From the NCBI RefSeq assembly GCF_042648365.1, contig NZ_JBHRXI010000027.1, positions 1-6,607 on the forward strand: a stretch of DNA of 6,607 nt, in the 5' to 3' direction. Positions 1-3,635 of the stretch are shown piece by piece. Within the stretch, counting starts at the first letter, position 1. Each line of letters opens with the position of its first letter. The position numbers and the translations under genes were made by a program. This DNA is from Lutimaribacter_A marinistellae (GTDB taxonomy: Bacteria > Pseudomonadota > Alphaproteobacteria > Rhodobacterales > Rhodobacteraceae). The notes beneath the pieces were generated by a model. The model did not search any database. It saw only the letters and a program-made list of their open reading frames with translations, and had not been told where the DNA came from.

Positions 1-693
1 CAGCGCAAGGTGATCAATGACTTTGCGGCATCAACAGGTGCAGATGTCCTCGCCCGCTTCATCGAGGTCGAGAGCGGGCGGAAGAACGACCGCCCCCAGC
101 TGGAAGCCGCGCTGAGCCTCGCCCGGCTGACCGGCGCCACGCTGGTCATCGCCCGGCTCGACCGTCTCTCCCGTGACGCGGCCTTCCTGCTCACCCTGCA
201 GGCCAGCGGCGTCCGCTTCCTCGCCTGCGACATGCCCGAGGCCAACGACCTCACCGTCGGCATCATGGCGCTGGTGGCGCAACAGGAACGCGAGGCCATC
301 TCCCGCCGCACGAAGGAGGCGCTGGCAGCGGCGAAGGCGCGCGGGGTCACGCTCGGCAATCCCAACGGTGCCGCCGCGCTGCGACGGGCAGGCGAGGACG
401 GCTCCGCCCTGCGCCGCACGGTCACCACGAACGCTGACGCCTTCGCCCGCGAGCTCGCGCCCGTGATCAGGTCGACCCGGGCCGAGGGGCATAAGACCCT
501 CCGCGCGATGGTGGAGGTCCTCAATGCGCGAGGCATCAGAACCCGACGGGGAGGCCGGTGGCATGTCTCGACCGTGCGGAACCTGTTGCGCAGGCTCGAA
601 ACCCTCCCGCACCGTGATAGAGCTGGCGGCCAGGAGGCCTCAGGGGCCATCACGTCAACAGGTCGAACACCTCGCCACCAATCTGGAGATTGA
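1..693 (+). CDS. Serine recombinase (resolvase/invertase family), 5'-truncated by window edge
   Basis: Serine recombinases cut and rejoin DNA at specific sites through a catalytic serine near the N-terminus. That part lies upstream of the window. The frame is open from base 1 (Gln-Arg-Lys-Val...), so the GTG at nt 10 is an internal valine and not the start. Visible family marks, in order: the VESGRK...DRPQL segment (about nt 67-123); the conserved core ARLDRLSRD at nt 151-177, whose arginines belong to the active site; and QQEREAISRRTKEALAAAKARG (about nt 280-345), the long helix closing the catalytic domain. A C-terminal DNA-binding part follows, LRAMVEVLNARGIRTRRGG...STVRNLLRRL (nt 499-597), in the pattern of small chromosomal or plasmid recombinases. 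With about 30 residues missing, the full protein would be near 260 residues. The last ~31 residues (nt 598-690) are polar and match no family pattern I know. The stop TGA at 691-693 lies inside the 3' end of the opposite-strand RTX gene. The family call is firm; resolvase, invertase or integrase role cannot be told. Confidence 0.92.
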   Translation, partial: QRKVINDFAASTGADVLARFIEVESGRKNDRPQLEAALSLARLTGATLVIARLDRLSRDAAFLLTLQASGVRFLACDMPEANDLTVGIMALVAQQEREAISRRTKEALAAAKARGVTLGNPNGAAALRRAGEDGSALRRTVTTNADAFARELAPVIRSTRAEGHKTLRAMVEVLNARGIRTRRGGRWHVSTVRNLLRRLETLPHRDRAGGQEASGAITSTGRTPRHQSGD

Positions 694-2923
694 TGCTGGA
701 CTGGCCTTCACCATCCACCAAGGCCCACATGATCTGCCCTGTCGGGCGGTAGATCACGAACGCCTCCTGAACGGACGCGTCGCCCGAGCGTACGCCATCC
801 GTTGTTGCAGTATGGGCGAGGTTGACCTGGAACTGATCCGCCGTCGCGGCCTGCCCAAAGACCAGCACATCGCCTTCAGCGGCATCATAGTCCTGCACCC
901 AGTCCGAGCCGTGATCGGCCACGCCCAGATGGAAGAACCGGTCAGCGCCATCGCCGCCGTTGATCCGGTCATACCCGAAGCCACCGTTTACGAAATCGTC
1001 TCCCGATCCACCGAACACAAGATCCGAGAGCGCCCCGCCGGTCACAACGTCATTACCTTCCTGGCCCTGCAACTCATCGGCACCGAACCCACCCGCCAGC
1101 GTGTCATTGCCCTCCTGGCCGAAGATCTGGTCATTGCCACCACCGCCCTCGGCCAAGTCATTGCCGCCGCCCGCATAGATCACATCGCGCTGGTCGGCTT
1201 CATGCCCGTCCGGACCGCCGATAATCTGGTCGTCACCATCGCCACCGTTGAGCAGATCGGTACCGATGCCGCCATCAAGCGTGTCGTTTCCCTCCAAGCC
1301 GCGAAGCGTATCGTTTCCGTCTGAACCATCAAGAAAGTTGTCCGCCGATCCGCCATCGAGGATGTCGTCGCCTGGTCCCGCGCTGACCAACTCGAACCCA
1401 TCTACGCTTGCTGTCCAAACCGGCGTATTATCCGAGGCGAGAAAACGAATTTCGCCGTCTTGCAAGTTGACCTCGGCTTTCGAGCCAGCGTCGATGATGA
1501 GACGGTCCGCCAGTCCCTCTCCTCCGTCAAACATTAAGCCCTGAATAGAGCCGACATCCCGGACAAAGATTTCATCCCGGCCAGCGCCCATGTCGATCTC
1601 CCGAGCGCGACCGAGATAAGTGAGAACATCGTCGCCCGCACCCAGCCAAATGCGCGCGGCATTGTCCTCTACGCTGTCATCGCTGTCCGTCCCTGTGCCA
1701 AGATGATCTTCCGCGAAAACGGTCAGGTCACTCATTTGCGAAACCTGGGCAACACCCAGCGACTTGAGCACGCGGTCGAGGCCATCATCACCGGCAAGTT
1801 CGAAAAATTCTTGAACCTGTGGTGCCAGATCGGAACGCTCCAGGACAATGCCTGTGGAATTGGGGCTGTAACCGAGATCGATGCCTTCCTTCAGCCAGTG
1901 CTCGAACGGTGTGCTGTATGTGCCGGCCTCGATTGCGTCCTGCACCTCGGGATGGGCCTGGAGATACCAGGCGTGCTCAAAGACATGTTTCGGGGCCTCA
2001 GCCAGAACGGAAGGCAGAACCTCGTTGAAGCTCAGAGGCATGTTCTGGGGGCCATAAAGATCATCGTAATGCTGGCCGGCCGCGTCTCGCACTGCATCCT
2101 GAATATAGTTCGTATAGATAAGCGAGGCGCCCACGCCAACAGCGCCGCCGATGATGATGGCAGGTGCACCAACTATTCCAAGTGCTGCAAGTGCGGCACC
2201 ACTGGCAAGGGCCGCTCCCGCGGTCACATCGAATCCCACCACGACGTCCCAAGACTGCTGATACAGTTCTTTGTGCCAGTTGTCCGCTGTCGAGATGTCA
2301 GTCACGCGCTGGCCAAGGTCCAAGGCGGCCAACGCGTTATCGAGATTGTTCCGCAGCAGGCGCTCAACATTCTCGGGGAGATTTGGGTCGAAATCAGGGA
2401 AGGGAAAATCCTTGAGAGGTTCGGAAATTTCATCCAGGTATGCGTTGAGCTCGCGCAATTGAAGTTCGTTGAGTGTCCCCGACAGACCCTCGAGGATCGT
2501 CTTCATGTCTGACAGCCAGGACATAGCGTCTTCTTCGACGTCATTGTCGAATATGCGCAGAGTGATCGTGTCGCTGAGATTCTCCACCGTGGCAATTCCG
2601 TAGACGAGATCCCCGGAAACGTTCGTGTAGAATTCCCCGTTACCTCCCGCCGGCGCGGCCCATTCGACATATCCCGAAACGGTCGCCGTGACCGTTTCCG
2701 TGGCTTCCACCAGGTTATCATCTATAGCTGAAACCGAGATGCGCAGCCCGGCTTCCGTCAGTGTCGATGAAACGGTGAAATCCTGACCTTCGGCAGCGTT
2801 TCCTGAATAGGAAACACTTGTCACGTTCCAATCGAGAACCACCGCTTCTATGAAACCGATGTCATCGAAAGTGACGGTCTCACTGTTGGACTCGCCTTCG
2901 GTCAATGCGAATTGATACGGCAT
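650..2923 (-). CDS. RTX calcium-binding protein with Calx-beta-like N-terminus and glycine-zipper-like segment; probable type I secretion substrate
   Basis: 757 residues, complete, ATG start with a good ribosome binding site and TGA stop. There is no Sec signal peptide. Domains: residues 1-130 resemble a Calx-beta fold (GQDFT, then AIDDNLVEATETVTATVSG, ending TLRIFDND). Residues 131-226 are mostly helical and acidic. Residues 231-272 form a Gly/Ala-rich hydrophobic stretch (key GAALAALGIVGAP and GGAVGVGASLIY) that could insert into membranes. Residues 317-355 match the YLxxNPDVxxA...FxHwxxxGxxxGxSPN motif often seen in proteobacterial RTX and surface proteins. Residues 425-515 hold scattered GAGxD units and a beta-rich linker. 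Residues 516-666 are about 16 RTX nonapeptides, which bind calcium outside the cell and drive folding. The end (residues 718-757, AFVIYRPTGQ...GGEVFDLLT) has the acidic-then-hydrophobic finish expected of an uncleaved type I secretion signal. RTX identity is seen directly; secretion is family knowledge; a toxin or effector role is inference. It is divergent from the RTX gene at 3636 and convergent with the recombinase. Confidence 0.93.
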   Translation of the reverse strand: MPYQFALTEGESNSETVTFDDIGFIEAVVLDWNVTSVSYSGNAAEGQDFTVSSTLTEAGLRISVSAIDDNLVEATETVTATVSGYVEWAAPAGGNGEFYTNVSGDLVYGIATVENLSDTITLRIFDNDVEEDAMSWLSDMKTILEGLSGTLNELQLRELNAYLDEISEPLKDFPFPDFDPNLPENVERLLRNNLDNALAALDLGQRVTDISTADNWHKELYQQSWDVVVGFDVTAGAALASGAALAALGIVGAPAIIIGGAVGVGASLIYTNYIQDAVRDAAGQHYDDLYGPQNMPLSFNEVLPSVLAEAPKHVFEHAWYLQAHPEVQDAIEAGTYSTPFEHWLKEGIDLGYSPNSTGIVLERSDLAPQVQEFFELAGDDGLDRVLKSLGVAQVSQMSDLTVFAEDHLGTGTDSDDSVEDNAARIWLGAGDDVLTYLGRAREIDMGAGRDEIFVRDVGSIQGLMFDGGEGLADRLIIDAGSKAEVNLQDGEIRFLASDNTPVWTASVDGFELVSAGPGDDILDGGSADNFLDGSDGNDTLRGLEGNDTLDGGIGTDLLNGGDGDDQIIGGPDGHEADQRDVIYAGGGNDLAEGGGGNDQIFGQEGNDTLAGGFGADELQGQEGNDVVTGGALSDLVFGGSGDDFVNGGFGYDRINGGDGADRFFHLGVADHGSDWVQDYDAAEGDVLVFGQAATADQFQVNLAHTATTDGVRSGDASVQEAFVIYRPTGQIMWALVDGEGQSSINLQIGGEVFDLLT
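926..1378 (-). repeat. RTX nonapeptide array of the minus-strand gene
   Basis: About 16 tandem units of the form GGxGxDxLx, residues 516-666. Clear examples are DGNDTLRGL, EGNDTLDGG, EGNDTLAGG and SGDDFVNGG. One unit is interrupted by an insertion of about six residues (PDGHEADQRDVIYAG, residues 571-585). The units are related in protein sequence rather than being exact DNA copies, so this is an old, diverged array. The array ends at DGADRFFHL and passes into a capping segment with VQDYDAAEGDVLVFG, a usual end of RTX beta-rolls. Confidence 0.9.
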
Positions 2924-2930
2924 GACTATT

Positions 2931-2936
2931 CCCCCT
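2931..2936 (-). promoter_or_regulatory. Ribosome binding site of the minus-strand RTX gene
   Basis: On the minus strand AGGGGG lies 7 nt before the ATG whose first base is 2923. This supports that start over later in-frame ATGs. Confidence 0.7.
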
Positions 2937-3059
2937 GCTTGTCTTGCCAGCCCGTGAAAATGGTTGGCGAAACACGATCCCCCGAGACACCGAAAGGCTT
3001 GTTTCCCGAGATGACGATGCAGCTATCCGTCGCTCTCGGCGGGGTTACCCTAGGTCAAC

Positions 3060-3088
3060 ATTCTGTTTTGCCGAACAAGCGATTGCAA
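3060..3088 (-). promoter_or_regulatory. Possible sigma70-type promoter for the minus-strand RTX gene
   Basis: Read on the minus strand: TTGCAA (3088-3083), a 17-nt spacer, then CAGAAT (3065-3060). Each box matches 4 of 6 consensus bases at ideal spacing. Transcription would begin near 3053, giving a leader of about 130 nt. Matches of this quality arise by chance, so this is a candidate only. Confidence 0.25.
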
Positions 3089-3262
3089 GGTTTGCATGAG
3101 GCATCAAGCGGCTGTGCGGCGCACTGAGCCGTTTCTTTGCCAATAGCAACACGACTGTTTTCTCTGTTTAAGAATACCCGGCGCTTGCGGTTTGGTTGGC
3201 AGATCAACACGCCCCTTCCGAAAGGGAGGGGGGTAGGTCAGATCTCTGAAGATGTTCATCGG

Positions 3263-3276
3263 GACCGCCGGTGGTC
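3263..3276. repeat. 14-bp near-palindrome GACCGCCGGTGGTC
   Basis: Its two 7-base halves are reverse complements except at one pair, which would be a G-T. Its left part GACCGCCG recurs at 3525-3532 inside the other palindrome of this region. A protein-binding site is possible but not shown. Confidence 0.3.
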
Positions 3277-3512
3277 GCCAGTTTCTTGCGCGGCCACAAT
3301 TCGGACCGGGGGTTGCGAATTCACGGTCGACAGAATTTCATGTTTCAGGTTCGAATATTTCTTATTTGCTTGGCTCAAGTCAAGCACGCGAAGGCGCCCT
3401 GCACTGGCCCCTTGGAGAAGCTTAGCAGACCATTTTGCTCTGACGATACCGCTCGAAAGAACTTTTGCACAAACGGAGCCGTCTACACGTGACAGCCCCT
3501 CCGTCCATTTTT

Positions 3513-3531
3513 GGCGGTCGTTGCGACCGCC
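3513..3531. repeat. Perfect 8-bp inverted repeat with 3-nt loop
   Basis: GGCGGTCG, loop TTG, CGACCGCC. It lies about 105 bp before the ATG at 3636. It is not a usual terminator for either strand: the T run (3508-3512) precedes the stem on the plus strand and reads as A residues after the stem on the minus strand. It could be an operator or a leader hairpin of the plus-strand RTX gene. Confidence 0.45.
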
Positions 3532-3620
3532 GCGGCGTTGTAGCGGGCGCACGCCACGCATAGGGATTCCCAATCGCGAGCGTCGTGCCCGAATGGGGAA
3601 TGTGATATACCGTTGACAGT

Positions 3621-3627
3621 GGGAGGG
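3621..3627 (+). promoter_or_regulatory. Ribosome binding site of the plus-strand RTX gene
   Basis: GGGAGGG ends 8 nt before the ATG at 3636-3638. An in-frame TGA at 3603-3605 closes the frame upstream and no other start codon lies between, so the start at 3636 is well fixed. Confidence 0.75.
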
Positions 3628-3635
3628 TTCTTACG

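Larger units (their letters stand above)
2924..3635. other. Divergent intergenic region between the two RTX genes, no convincing gene
   Basis: These 712 bp separate two head-to-head RTX starts. Base composition is less GC-rich than in the genes, with an AT-rich patch near 3340-3375. The longest open frames inside (TTG-started 3137-3616 plus; 3256-3573 minus) have no recognisable domain, no good ribosome binding site and frequent Arg/Pro/Ser/Cys, so I do not call them genes. The region holds a tentative promoter for the minus-strand gene, two GACCGCCG palindromes, and a weak inverted repeat (ATTCCC at 3566-3571 with GGGAAT at 3596-3601) shortly before the plus-strand gene. No rho-independent terminator, tRNA or riboswitch was recognised. 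Confidence 0.7.

Noticed and set aside
10..12. GTG at nt 10 as start of the recombinase
   Set aside because: The frame is open upstream to base 1, and the catalytic-serine region expected before this point is missing, so the gene starts outside the window.
626..650. Terminator hairpin between the convergent recombinase and RTX genes (GAGGCCTC at 634-641 and nearby GGCC copies)
   Set aside because: Stems are only about 4 bp, there is no T run on either strand, and the site lies inside the recombinase frame.
524..2512. Plus-strand open frames 524-1324 and 1703-2512 opposite the minus-strand RTX gene
   Set aside because: They are antisense shadows of a clear RTX gene, with no recognisable domain and repeat-derived periodic sequence in the first.
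2912..3127. 71-residue plus-strand open frame overlapping the start of the minus-strand RTX gene
   Set aside because: TTG start inside the opposing gene, no ribosome binding site, no recognisable sequence features.
3256..3482. Possible remnant of an insertion sequence; on the minus strand GGCTCCGTTTGTGCAAA near 3482 faintly recalls IS5-type ends
   Set aside because: No matching opposite end, target duplication or transposase fragment could be identified, so the resemblance is too slight.
3137..3616. Possible 159-residue plus-strand protein and opposing 105-residue minus-strand frame in the intergenic region
   Set aside because: TTG start for the larger one, no ribosome binding site, composition rich in Arg, Ser, Pro and Cys, no family resemblance, and the two frames overlap on opposite strands.
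3601..3617. Promoter elements TGTGATATAC and TTGACA just before the plus-strand RTX gene
   Set aside because: The -10-like box matches only 3 of 6 bases and has no -35 partner at proper spacing; the TTGACA would place its -10 box at the start codon.
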